64,000 bases of DNA from Pontederia crassipes (Eukaryota > Streptophyta > Magnoliopsida > Commelinales > Pontederiaceae), in contig JAUKPH010000017.1 in the NCBI GenBank assembly GCA_030549335.1, forward strand, positions 13,043,501 to 13,107,500, read 5' to 3'. Positions 44,317 through 55,637 of the stretch are shown piece after piece. The position numbers were made by a program, and so were the translations under genes. Positions within the stretch are counted from its first letter, which is position 1. Each line of letters begins with the position of its first letter. The notes under the pieces are model-generated. The model did not search any database, had not been told where the DNA came from, and saw only the letters and a list, made by a program, of their open reading frames with translations.

Positions 44317-46605
44317 ATCAATTTTTTTTTCCATGAGGAGGCAGAGGGCAGCAACTTTCTTACATACGAGTCTTCATATTTTTATCAGATGAATTCTTTC
44401 TCTCACTTAAGCTCTCACTTATGAAATGAATTGCAAAGTTGTTTCTTCTGTGGCTTGAGCCTAATTTTTATATAAATTAGTCACCAAAAGCTGTAGACAT
44501 GAAAAATAGTTGTTACTCTTAAGATTGATTGATCATTACATAATGTTGGTCAAACAATCAAAAACATCTATTACAAGAGTATTAGCATTCGTCCACATGG
44601 TGAGTTTTCTGATCATTTTCTATCATCTGTTGTAATCCGAGCACATCGTCTGATTTCAAATTTTATCATTCAAACTTGTCAACTAATCATCCGATCTTGG
44701 TTTGTGTACGAATCCATCTTTGTCACCTCGTCCAGCTAGTCGTTCGAACGAACCCTTCATGTCGATTATTCGATCTTGGCCTTAAATCAAATGATCTTGA
44801 TGCATGATACATTCTGCAGTTTGAACTTTTGCATTCGTATGCACTGAAATGATTGAACATCCGAACTTGGCCAGTCGCTCATTCTGTCCACCATCTTTCT
44901 AAGTCGATTGTTCATTGCCTTGATGTCTGTAACTTCGATTTTTCAGATAACTTGGTGGTTTATGTTCTGGATTTCTTTTAGAACTTGTTTAGTTGATTTG
45001 CCAAACTGTCTTATAGATCAGTAGGCAATTCGTTAGCACCATCGCATCAAATTGAGTTTGCTGTCGTTGGAACTTTGGGAACGAATCACCGAATTCAACA
45101 TCAAATTATCTGGTCAACATCTAAATCTATAGCAAAATTATTATATGTACGGCCGACAAAACAAATCATCTTTACCTTTCTCAACATAGTCTTAATTAGT
45201 TGTGTCATATATATTTCTTCATACAGCTCTCCAAGCGAGAATGTTGTTTTGCCAATCAATTGTTCTAATTCCTTATCAAGAACAAAATTCATGCCAAGCA
45301 CAAGTCACATAGTAGTCGGACACGGAATAAAAGAAAAAATAACTTATGAAATAAAAACAAGGTTTATAAACATACACTTTAACCATCAATATGGTTTTAG
45401 ATCAACCTATATCTTTCTATATATGTCCTCTTGACCTTAAAATTCTAAGTTGATTATTTGTCCCCTCGATAATTAATTTAAGAATATCCTAGATCCTATT
45501 CTTATGCAATGATATCAACTTTCTCCTCCATTGTGCAATATCATTTCTTGAACAAACCAATTCGCAAATCTTTTTAAAAGAACTAGCTCATGATTGAACC
45601 CTTGTTAAATCAACATATGAATTAATAAGATTGGAAAGAAATATCAAAATCATTGTTGCACTTGATCGACGAACCATTGTTCCTATTAGGATTATCTGAA
45701 TCAACAATTAGGAAGAACTCTTGACATGCAGTTCATTTTTATTCTACAACCTTTTTTTTTTTTTTGCAGTTTTCAAATGGCCGATGGAGTAATTAAGTTC
45801 ATCTTGAAAGTTAGCAAGAATTTACTTAATTCTTCATCATGATTATTTTTTGCTCAAAGAAAAGGGTGCAAATAAGATTTTTTTTTTACTGCTTACTGTT
45901 TATTGCCAGATTCTTATAAGCCAACAACCATGTCCTGAGCTACCAATTAACAAGCATTTAATACATCTTCCTCTCTAGTGACACAGTTTCAGGTGTCACA
46001 GTCTGAGTTCAATGGCCATCCATTTTGTCAGATCAAAATGTTTCAGCTGGTTGGTCTCACATTAGCCGTTTGTGGATCTCCCTCTCTTTTTTGTGGCCTA
46101 TTTGTTTAGGTCTAATGTTTTGCCTCTCTTTAGTTACTCTGCTTTTCTGATAACTTTTTTTTTTCCTTCATTGCTGTTTTCTTGGCGTGCTTTTTGAATA
46201 GGTTTAGTCAGCAGTAGAGTAACTAAGATTTAACTACGTTAGTCAATAGACTGATAATACTGAAGTTTGTGCAAACTGCACAAAGAGTTAATAGATCAGC
46301 ATTCAAACTGCACGTTTCAGATGACAATTATATAGAACTCTGAATTGTACTGATAAATAAATTGCTTCCATTGGTTAAGAAATGGAAGAAGACATCAAAA
46401 CAGGAATAGCAAGTACTGGACTCGAGAAGCTAGAAACCCTTGCTAACATTATTTGCATGGCGTATGCTTGCTAATTAAGCACCACTCGCAAAAAGAATTA
46501 AAGAAACTAGAACTAGAAGAAGAAAAGAATCCTGCAAATAGATGATGATGATGACGACGACGATGAAGTGCCTGCGTGCCCAATTGTGCAAATGCATATA
46601 ATTGT
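44317..46605. other. Degenerate retroelement DNA and 3' flank of the KIN/LEA-like gene
   Basis: At 44640-44890 the word CATCCGATCTTGG recurs with variations, suggesting a decayed repeat. A broken Copia reverse transcriptase piece is given separately at 45101-45301. From 45400 to 46600 nothing was recognised apart from the 3' untranslated part of the minus-strand gene that ends at 46606. Confidence 0.35.
45101..45301 (-). pseudogene. Possible Copia reverse transcriptase fragment
   Basis: The minus strand reads KTTFSLGELYEEIYMTQ, close to the conserved Copia block KTAFLHGELEEEIYMEQP, then KVKMICFVG where the family has a lysine-rich stretch. The rest does not align well. It is outside the LTRs of the element at 40777-44316 and so belongs to another, older copy. 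Confidence 0.4.
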
Positions 46606-47107
46606 TCAGCGCTTGGTGGTGGTGGTGGTAGTGGTGGTGCTGCTGGTGTTGCTCCCCATGCCCACTGCATTCTTCACGGCATCTGCTGCACCCTGAGCCA
46701 TGTTCATCACTTGCTCCCCCGTCTACATTAATTAATCCAGCAAGAAGATTAAGAAATCAGTAAAAGGGAGAGATCGATAACGTCTATATTAATTCTGCAC
46801 TGGTCGGTGGTTGGTGGTCAGTACCTGCTGGAGGAAGCCTGCAGCCTGTTCCTTGTTCTCCCTGGCGGACTGGGCGGAGTCTGACATCTTATCGATCGCC
46901 GAGTTCGCCGTATCCTTGGCCGACTGCACCCACTGTTCAGCCTTCTCCTGCGTGCGTTCATGACAGTAAGTTGAACTTATATAATCGATACATGAATATA
47001 TTTGATCAGAGAGAGAGAGAGAGAGAGAGAGCGAGAGGACGTTAATTACGTACCTGGCCCTCGCCGTGGGCTTTGCCGGCCTTGAACATTTGCTGGGAGT
47101 TAGACAT
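46606..47107 (-). CDS. KIN/LEA-like stress protein, three exons
   Basis: Exons on the minus strand: 47054-47107, 46825-46947, 46606-46722; together 294 nt, 97 codons plus stop. Donors GTACGT and GTACTG and acceptors ACGCAG and TGTAG are all in phase. The protein starts MSNSQQMFKAGKAHGEGQ and continues with amphipathic segments rich in Ala, Lys, Gln and Glu (EKAEQWVQSAKDTANSAIDK, TGEQVMNMAQGAADAVKNAV), matching small Arabidopsis KIN1/KIN2-type and LEA proteins of about 65-70 residues, which are cytosolic, hydrophilic and induced by ABA, cold and drought. This one is longer by an extra middle segment and ends with eight consecutive Thr and KR, which is unusual. A TATA box and two RY motifs lie upstream. 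Intron 1 contains a (GA)n run. Family assignment is good; role is inferred. Confidence 0.82.
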
Positions 47108-47210
47108 GTCGATCGTCTGTAACTGGCTGGAGATGGAGGAAGAGGAATCGATGGATCGATGGAAGGCGGCACAACTTGTGGTTTTGTTGTGAGAGATACG
47201 GAGGGAGAGG

Positions 47211-47220
47211 GTTTATATAG
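47211..47220 (-). promoter_or_regulatory. TATA box of the KIN/LEA-like gene
   Basis: CTATATAAAC on the minus strand, 104-113 nt upstream of the ATG, leaving a leader of about 75 nt. The strong match and spacing support it. Confidence 0.7.
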
Positions 47221-47241
47221 AGAGAGCTCGATCTGTGAACG

Positions 47242-47279
47242 CATGCAAAGCGCGCACGCAGCGGGGCGATCGCTGCATG
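47242..47279 (-). promoter_or_regulatory. Two RY (CATGCA) motifs upstream of the KIN/LEA-like gene
   Basis: CATGCA at 47242-47247 and its inverse TGCATG at 47274-47279 lie just upstream of the TATA box. RY motifs bind B3 factors such as ABI3 and FUS3 in seed maturation genes, which fits a LEA-type gene. The six-base motif is short, so chance occurrence is possible. Confidence 0.4.
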
Positions 47280-48479
47280 GGGGGCACTAATTAATTAATT
47301 AAGCGTTCAACGCGTGTATGTATATGTGGCGTCCCATAAAATTTGGGACGACAAAATCTCGCTGTTGACGAGGTGCAGTGCACGGTTCTGGTTGATTAAT
47401 TAACAGCTGGTTTTAGTTGTTTTGAATCCGGTAGAGGAAACATTAATTGCATGCATGAGTGATCACCGCCACCATTTTTTTTACGTTGTTCATGAAATGT
47501 TCAGAAATAAATGTTTCCAAATAAAGATAACGAAGAGACTCCAATTCGATTAATTATTCAAAGCAGTGTACATTATATGAATTTTCGATTCCTAAGGTCG
47601 GTATGGTTCAAAATTCATTAAGAAGAAAAGAAGATAAAGAGGGAGGAGAGAATGTAAGAGAATGAAGATGAATAGTTATCATATTTGGTTGATATTTTAT
47701 TAAAAAAATAAGAGAATGAATGTTAAGTGATTAATTTATTTAGACGATTTTATTTTTTTATATATTTATTTTATTTGATCAAAATTAAAAATATATAATA
47801 AATATGTCTTTCAATTTCTTTTCATCCCGATTTAAAAGAGAAAGAAAAATGAGATATTGAAATAGAATGAAAAAAAAGGATGAAACTTTCTTCTTTTTTC
47901 CCCTCTAACTTAAACTCAATCAAAAGAGGAGAGCAGATTCTCTTTCTTTCCCTTTTCATTCTTTACCTTCCTTTCACCTCCCACCAACCAAATTGGCAGA
48001 CTCCATATTTGTCCGAATTGATGAAAATTTAAATAGCGATGACCCACTTATTCTGAATTAATTTAATTTAATTTCTATAAAAATATTTTAAATAAACTAA
48101 ATAATTGTATATAATTAGTTATAATAAATTTAAAACTCTCGTTTTGTTATATATTAGCAATAAGATTATTTTATACAACATATATTCAAAGAAAATTTGC
48201 AATATACATAAATAATACATCGTTAATATATATTATAATACATATTTATAAACTATAATATTAAATAAATGGGTTAATAATGAATTCAGATTTTCGAAAT
48301 CAAAATCCGATGCTGACCCAAATAGCTTGATTTTTTTTAACCGAATACAACCTTGATCCGAATGCACTGTGCGAAGCGGAATATGATCTGTGCAATCATA
48401 ATATGACGATTGGATAAAATTCTCATGTTTAAGGATAAAAATCTCGCGTAGCTCTCTCTCTCTCTCTCTCGATCTCTCT
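47280..48479. other. Upstream DNA of the KIN/LEA-like gene, then AT-rich intergenic DNA
   Basis: The first 200 bp are probably promoter. At 47590-48000 a segment running from GGTCGGTATGGTTC to CCACCAACCAAATTGGC has purine-rich and pyrimidine-rich halves that can partly pair, as in a MITE, but no clear ends were found. The rest is AT-rich without features. Confidence 0.35.
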
Positions 48480-48649
48480 CCTCGTTCTCCTCCGTCAACT
48501 CTAGCAGTACAGTCTTCGTGGCTGCTCACGATGATCGTGTAGCCAGTCTTCACGATGGGGAGCAGCATCCTCGACGGCAAGTATGCCAGGTCGTCGAATG
48601 ACAGGGGCGAAAGGATGGAGTACGCGGGCAGGAAGTCGGCGACTTTGTT
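48480..48649 (-). pseudogene. GC-rich coding-like fragment, cut by a solo LTR
   Basis: Together with 51970-51990 this is the target into which the element 48650-51964 inserted. On the minus strand a frame free of stops runs across the former junction and includes FLPAYSILSPLSFDDLAYLP and VKTGYTIIVSS. It resembles coding DNA by composition, but a second frame is also open for most of it and no family was recognised. Confidence 0.3.
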
Positions 48650-51600
48650 TGTAACAATCCAAATTTTTGGTGATTAATAAAAGAATATTTTAATATTTTT
48701 ATTTGGAAATTATGATCATTAATATTATAATATTTAATAATTTTGAAAATAAAGGAAAATTTGAAGAGAAGTTTAATTAAGGATAAAAATGTGTTATGAG
48801 ATATTTAATTAAATTCGAAATTATTTAATTATTAAAATAAATTAAAATTATTAAAAGGGATTAATTAAAAAAATTAAGGGTCTGTTTGACAAACAACTAA
48901 TGGAGGGATGGGATGGGGTGATGTGGTGAGTGATGGGGTGGAGTGGCGTGGTGCATCATTAGAAAGTCCATGTTTGAATAATAAATTATATAAGATGTGG
49001 GGTGGGGTAATGAAGATTTTATTTGTATAAAAATTATTTTTATCCTTCATTATATATTTAAAGTATTTATAATCGTTAATTAGGGGTGAGCATGAATCGG
49101 GAGGCTGGTCGCCCTCGTCCGCACTGGTTCGAATTTTTTAATTTTTTTCGACCTGATAGATAATTGAGTCAGGATCAAGTCTCATTTCTTTGACACTCGA
49201 TCAAGTCGGGTCGGTACCGAATTTGAATTTTACGTCCTGACCCGATTGAATATATTATATTAATATTAAATTATTTTTAGATAGTATATTTATGTTTATT
49301 TTGAATAAAATTTTATATTTACTAAAAAGTTATATTTAATAAAATTTATAAATAAATATGTATTCATATTAGAAAAAAAGATAATAAGAGAGAGAGGGCT
49401 TAATTTGGTAATAAGATAAATAATTTAATTTGGTAATAAAAAAGGGAAAGATGTTAATTTGGTCTAAAATAATTTATTCGTCCTCGTTCCACCAATTTGG
49501 TGGAATGAAAAATGTGGTGGTTGAAGGGCTTAGCTATTCCACCCCACCTCTCTTAACTTAAATAAAAAATATAATCAAACATGGTGTAACTAATTTCATT
49601 TCCTCATATTCCATCCCACTCTTTCATAATCCTCAATCCAAATAGACCCTAAAATTAATTATGATTGTAAGTTATAGATGGATTGGAGATAAATATTTAA
49701 AAGCCCTATCAATAAATCTTTAGAGTCGATCGTCAAGGAATTTTCTCCTTTTGGATTCTCGGTGTTCGACGGTGGAGTCGTGATGACCAGGCGATGGCAA
49801 AGTGTGATTCGACGTCGAACGACTAGACATGAAATGAGATATGTAGGAAGGATCCGTAGGTTCTTTGATTATTTTTTTATTTGGATTATTACTGTACGTG
49901 ATAGTTAAAAAAAATAGACTAGTTAGTGACCGAAGTAAAGAACGAATCGTTCCAAAGAAAAAAAAAGATTCGGCCAACAATGTTTTGGCGGCGAAAGAGA
50001 AAAAAAATAGTGAAAATAAAAAGGATGAGAAGCGCCGCCAAAGAGAGAGGATTATGGCAAAAAGAAAAAGAAAAAAAAACATGCGTGCAGGGTGATGTGG
50101 AGAGAGAAATGTGAAAAAAAAGTAGAAGGGATTAGCTGTCATGTGGGAAAGAAGGAAACATCATTTTAATTAATTTATGATTTTTCGATAAGGAAAATCA
50201 TTTATTGAGTTTTTAGACCAGCGAGAAAAGAAAAAAAATAAAGAGAGAGAATAAAAAAAAGATTTTGCCGAAAGCATGGAGAGAGAAAGGGATTGGCAAA
50301 AGGAAAAGAAAATGAGGAAGATGCCTGTATAGGAGAGAGGAAAATAAAATGGGAGGAAGAATTGGATTCCTCTCAGCCGAGAAAGGAAATAGCAAAAGAA
50401 AATGTAGGAAAAAATAAAGTTAGGCAACATGAAGTTCTTGTTTCATTTTCTGGGCTTCGAATGTTAGGAAGAAAATCATTTTATTATTTTTCTTGAATAG
50501 AAGAGAAATAACGGAGATGTCGAGAGTTATTCTTTTAACAATTTTAATCTTAGTACATTTGATTATCTTGCTCGTATTATTATTTGAATATGATATATTA
50601 ATTCCATTATTATTGATTGTCCTGATAATATGATTATCATTTCTGATTATATATTATCATACTTAATCATACATATCGTCATCATAGTTGATCATATTTT
50701 ATTACCATATTAAATCTTATTATTGATTATGATATTGATCCAATTGTCTTTTTTATTGGGTCTTGTTTCACCTAAATTAAATTGTTAAAAGATAGACATC
50801 TTATGTAAATAAGATAAAAGCTGAAAGTTGCTGGATCTTCATATTTTCTAATTGTCTCCAAGCCCCCGAGCTATATTATTATTGAATTGAATGGGGCAGA
50901 TAGTGAACCTAAAGATTTGAGACGTCATCATCCTTTAGAGAAGCTATGATTGTTATGTGTTTGGTTATAATCCCTGGCCATTCACGAATAATTGTTAGCG
51001 CTATATTATTGGGTAGCTTGCCGTTGCACTGATCTCCCACTGGCCTACATGAAAGAAACATGAAGTTTCTCTTAATTGACCGAGCACTCCTCGTTGAATT
51101 GGATAACTTCGAAGATTGTAAATTGAATTGAATTGAATTGAATTAAAATCGAATCAAATTGAGTTGGATTGAAATCGAATTGAATTGAATAGATCATGAT
51201 CATTTGGATGCTGGCGTTGACTGGCATTGCCTCCGCCCATTGAATTGAATGGAATTGTTATTGACCAATGACCATTAATATTGAATTAAAAATTATTAAA
51301 TTGAATAGTGCCATAGTCAGGCATCATTGATATCGTGAATTGTTAAATTAATATTGATCGGTCATTTGACATTTTCTTGATCCTTCCTATTAATATGATT
51401 TTATTGTCCTATTGTCTTATTGAATCATGTATCCAATTAATCAAACAATTATTAATTATTATCGCTATTGATTGGTCTTTTGACCATAGCTTGATATAAT
51501 TGCTCATATTGATTAATTATTATATTATTAATTAATTATTATATTGATTGCTCAATTAACTCATCATTGATCGTATCTTATTTTCGATTGAGCATATTGA

Positions 51601-51964
51601 TTATTTAGTAGACTCTACGTACTGAGTATTTTTATACTCATGAATATTTTTTCTGTATCTGGATTCGTGCAAGTAAGAGTGCTTTAGTAGAGAATGATCC
51701 TGCAGATGGTTATGCTCAGTAACAAACATATGTCACACATATTTTAGATCGAGTTGTCTAGTTTTTATTATTTCTGCATTTGTTAGAATTGTGAACTTAT
51801 TGATATTTTAGTTATCTTAAATATGATGAATTATTAATTATTATTATTGAAAAGTCTTTCGCATTTATTATTTTTATTTCGTAAAAATATTTTATAGAAG
51901 ATTATATAGCGCCTCTGGAATGACTCTAAACACGTAAAAGTCACGTAAATTTCGAAACGTTACA
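48650..51964 (-). mobile_element. Probable solo LTR, 3.3 kb, with 5-bp target duplication
   Basis: Ends TGTAACAATCC and AACGTTACA, flanked by identical TTGTT at 48645-48649 and 51965-51969. There is no gag, pol, primer-binding site or purine tract inside, so a solo LTR formed by LTR-LTR recombination is the best reading. Orientation is taken as minus because that strand starts TGTAACGTTTCG and has an AGAGGCGCTATA word, as in the start of the LTR at 5693. A 772-bp MITE inside it accounts for part of the length. It also has a purine-rich section (49900-50420) and GAATT repeats (51118-51190). Confidence 0.65.
48878..49649. mobile_element. Harbinger/Tourist-like MITE nested in the solo LTR
   Basis: Ends GGGTCTGTTTGACAAAC and GGATTGAG-type inverse (right end TCCAAATAGACCC), flanked by TAA on both sides (48875-48877, 49650-49652), the duplication of PIF/Harbinger elements. 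GGGATGGGATGGGG near the left end pairs with CATCCC near the right. A TAGGGGTGAGCATGAATCGG word at about 49081 suggests a further nested fragment. Confidence 0.6.
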
Positions 51965-52370
51965 TTGTTCTTCAGCAATGGGAGCTGCAGAGCTTCTAGT
52001 CATTGGCGAGGAGGTAGGTAGTGTTGGCCGACATACAATCTCTCTCCTCCTTTCTGCAGATCGATCCTCTTCTCTCTCCATTTTCCTCTCCCCTTTTCTC
52101 TTTCGATCTATAAGCGACCGGTCTCTCTCCCGCCGACAATTGAGGACGTTCTGGAGAGATCCTGTCTAAGAAGGTGACGTCTAGAGAAAAGGAGGGAGAG
52201 AAGTGAAAATATCACAGTATTTTTTTTTGGACTGTCCGAAGGGATCAGATCAAGTGTCAATTCTTTGTCGCTGGATCTTGATCGCACGGTCTACATTCTG
52301 CTTTGCATAGTGCTGAACAAGAGGCGCTCTCCTCTATATATATAGATAGATAGATAGATAGATAGACCGT
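51965..52370. other. CT-rich DNA right of the solo LTR, GATA microsatellite
   Basis: Continues the interrupted target for about 50 bp, then a CT-rich stretch and a (GATA)n run at 52334-52366. No gene was recognised. Confidence 0.4.
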
Positions 52371-53835
52371 GCGATTCATTTAGTCACACATTTGAGTTTC
52401 ACAAGATGAAAGAATCAAGAAGGTTTACAAGAGAGAATATGTAGAATGAATTTGATTAACTTATTATTAGGTCAGAGACTCGCTCGTTGCCCTACTTAAA
52501 TAAAAATATTAAGTAAATTTTACAACTTACCGATATTTACTAGTATTGAAAAAGTGTCATAACTATTAAATATACATTATTTCAAAATTATAATTACATA
52601 TCACCATAAACTAAAAATATTATTTTATATCCATATTTAAATTTATGCATGTTAAAAATATTATGTAATTATCTTTAAAATAATATTAAACTATTTTAGT
52701 ACAAATAAATTATGAAAAATTATTACTTATTTATTTCCGGAAATTCACCACAGAAAAAAACATTAAAATACGTATAAGATAACTGCTGTACAACTAATTG
52801 GCTTAATTCATGATCAGGTTAGAGATCTATGACTCATACTTGCTGAAAAATGCTAAAATAATTTTTTTAAAATTTATTTATATTTATTATTGAAAAATTT
52901 GTAGATATACACTTATTAAATTATGATAATAAATCATAAAGAAGTAAAATTGATAAAAGTTATATGTGTGTATATCTATATCTATCTTCTATATATTCTT
53001 ATGTAATATGATATTAAGAAAATTCTTATGTTATATTAGTTATGATAAATAAGAAAAAATAAAATAAATTATACTCATGGTGTATATACATCATAGTAAT
53101 ATTTTGAGTAAAGTTAGCAATGTATTACTTTATCCTAACTATTCTTTGTTTTTATATGTTCAGTCTTTTATGGTATCAATACGTTTTGAAGTTAATTGAA
53201 TAAAATGATTCATATATATATATATTAATATTTTATGTTTAATAAACCTTTTTAGATCACTCGCGCTTTTCTATACTAAAAGGAGAGTAACCCTATGGTC
53301 CATTGGCATGGTCACATTTTTTTCATAGAGGAAGTTTGTTAAAAATCTGTCAAATAAATATATACTAATGTTAATACTAATAATATTATTTTACATCTAC
53401 GTTAGAAAAATAATATTTTAAATAATAGATTAAATTAAAATTATGAGAGAGAAATGAGGACAGAGATGCATGGCTCATAAGTAATATTATAAAAGTAACT
53501 AACATTATTTTATTAAACAAATAGATAAAAACAAAAAAAAAGTAATTAATTCTCTTCCTTAAAGTTTGTAGAGAGAGAGAGAGAGCATGCAATAGAAAAA
53601 AATACTTATCAGTATGAAATGGGCCATACCTAAGTAATAATATTTAAATATATGTTAGCTTATTATTTATATAAACTATTAATTTAAGTCTGATCCATTT
53701 TATATGTTTTTAATTAAAATATGGAAATAAATGAAAAAAATTAATTGGGAGTCATAAAATATTAGCAAAATATATTGAACATTTTTAACTAAATAATGTG
53801 AGCCTATGAATAAGCTCTCTCTCTCTATATATATA
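52371..53835. other. AT-rich intergenic DNA, no gene
   Basis: Very AT-rich. No coding sequence, RNA gene or paired terminal repeat found. Confidence 0.45.
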
Positions 53836-54201
53836 TTTCTGACGACCGTCGAAAATAAAAAAATAAATTATGTATTTTTTATATTTTTATTAAATTTTTT
53901 TGACAAATTTTCTGACGGTCACGACCGTCGGAAATTAGAATGTTCCTAATTGCGATGGAAATTAGTTAAAAATATTACTAATTTTTTATAAGTTGTCAGA
54001 AATTATGACGGATGGATATCCGTAAAAAATATCGATGTTCCTAATTGTCAAAAAATTAAATAATAATATAAATTATTTTCGACGTTCATAATCGTCGAAA
54101 AATCCGTGGAAAATGGAACCGTCGAAAAATCCGTCGCAAATTGCGACGGATTTAGAACCGTCGGAAATTATCCGTCGAAAAATCGCGATTTTCTTGTAGT
54201 G
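53836..54201. mobile_element. CACTA element right-end fragment
   Basis: Ends GATTTTCTTGTAGTG, the inverse of CACTACAAGAAAATC. The preceding 350 bp hold repeated CCGTCGAAAAAT and TTCCGACGGT-like words in both orientations, the sub-terminal repeats expected of CACTA elements. No left CACTA end was found, so this is a truncated copy, or one whose left end decayed near the CT/AT repeat at 53815. Confidence 0.65.
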
Positions 54202-54792
<591 letters not shown>

Positions 54793-54825
54793 AATAAATG
54801 TACTTTACAAATATCATTATATGGT

Positions 54826-55044
54826 AGGATAAATTACACCAAATACTCATCAACTTTGACATTTTTTGGCACTATCCTCCAACTTCATTTTGTAACAAGA
54901 TTGTCCTCCATCGTTTAACTTATTTCGTCAACTATCATTTTCACTTGTGATCGGGCATTTTTCGATTGCTGAGTTGACGTGGTGCTCACATGGCATGTTC
55001 TCTCTCCTCTATGTGAGCATCTAGTTGACGTGGCATCATTAAAA

Positions 55045-55075
<31 letters not shown>

Positions 55076-55637
55076 TAAAAAATTGGGCGCCCCTCACTGG
55101 CATTGGAGGGAGGGGTGACACCCCCTACCGGTGAGAGGGGGGCTGCAACCTTCTGGCGATCCCCCCTCTCTTTCCATATGTGCACCGACGTAGGGAATAA
55201 GTTTGGCCGGCATCTCCATCGTCTCCACCCTTGACCTGATGTCAACCTCCCTTGTCTCCAAGGCCTGGCGTGGCATCGTGCTCTCCTCCCTCCACCACTC
55301 CCCGCACCGTGTCCCCCGCCTCCTGGTGCACCACCTCAATACGCACCCCCGAGCTACGCTGATGCCGGCCATGGTCTCCACCACCTACGACTACGACCCC
55401 CTCTCATGGACTTGGGCTTCTATCCAGGGCTGGCTTCCAAGTTCAAGGATGCGGCGCCCACCCCCACTTTCCCTCATCAACGAAAGGGAGGGAGAGGGGG
55501 GCGAACCCCCGACGCAAGGATCTCCGCCTCATTTTTTATTTTTTAATTATTATATTTTAGATATTAGTTTATTTTTTAGTTGGAGGATAACGCTGAAAAA
55601 ATGACTAAAGTTGGCGGATATTTGACGTAATTTATCT
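54826..55637. mobile_element. Mutator-like element (Pack-MULE type), 812 bp
   Basis: Terminal inverted repeats of about 55 bp: AGGATAAATTACACCAAATA on the left and the inverse of AGATAAATTACGTCAAATA on the right, continuing to an ATCCTCC word at their inner end. Nine-base flanks TTATATGGT (54817-54825) and TTATATGTT (55638-55646) match at eight of nine. The interior is GC-rich, unlike the surroundings, and carries coding-like sequence. The insertion splits unit 1 of the tandem array, and the other units show the uninterrupted target. Confidence 0.8.
55203..55460 (+). pseudogene. Captured F-box/kelch-like gene fragment inside the Mutator-like element
   Basis: The plus strand reads LDLMSTSLVSKAWRGIVLSS, then RVPRLLVHHLN and TTYDYDPLSWTWASIQ. 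This order fits the end of an F-box (SLVSKAWR) and the first kelch blade (YDPLSWTW) of F-box/kelch proteins of the At1g23390 type, with the interval shortened. There is no full F-box and only one blade, so it is a fragment. It is most likely a host gene piece picked up by the element. Confidence 0.45.

Noticed and set aside
49720..50430. Open frames rich in Phe, Ser and Lys on both strands
   Set aside because: Low-complexity purine-rich DNA inside the solo LTR; no domain, and both strands are open only because stops are rare in that composition.
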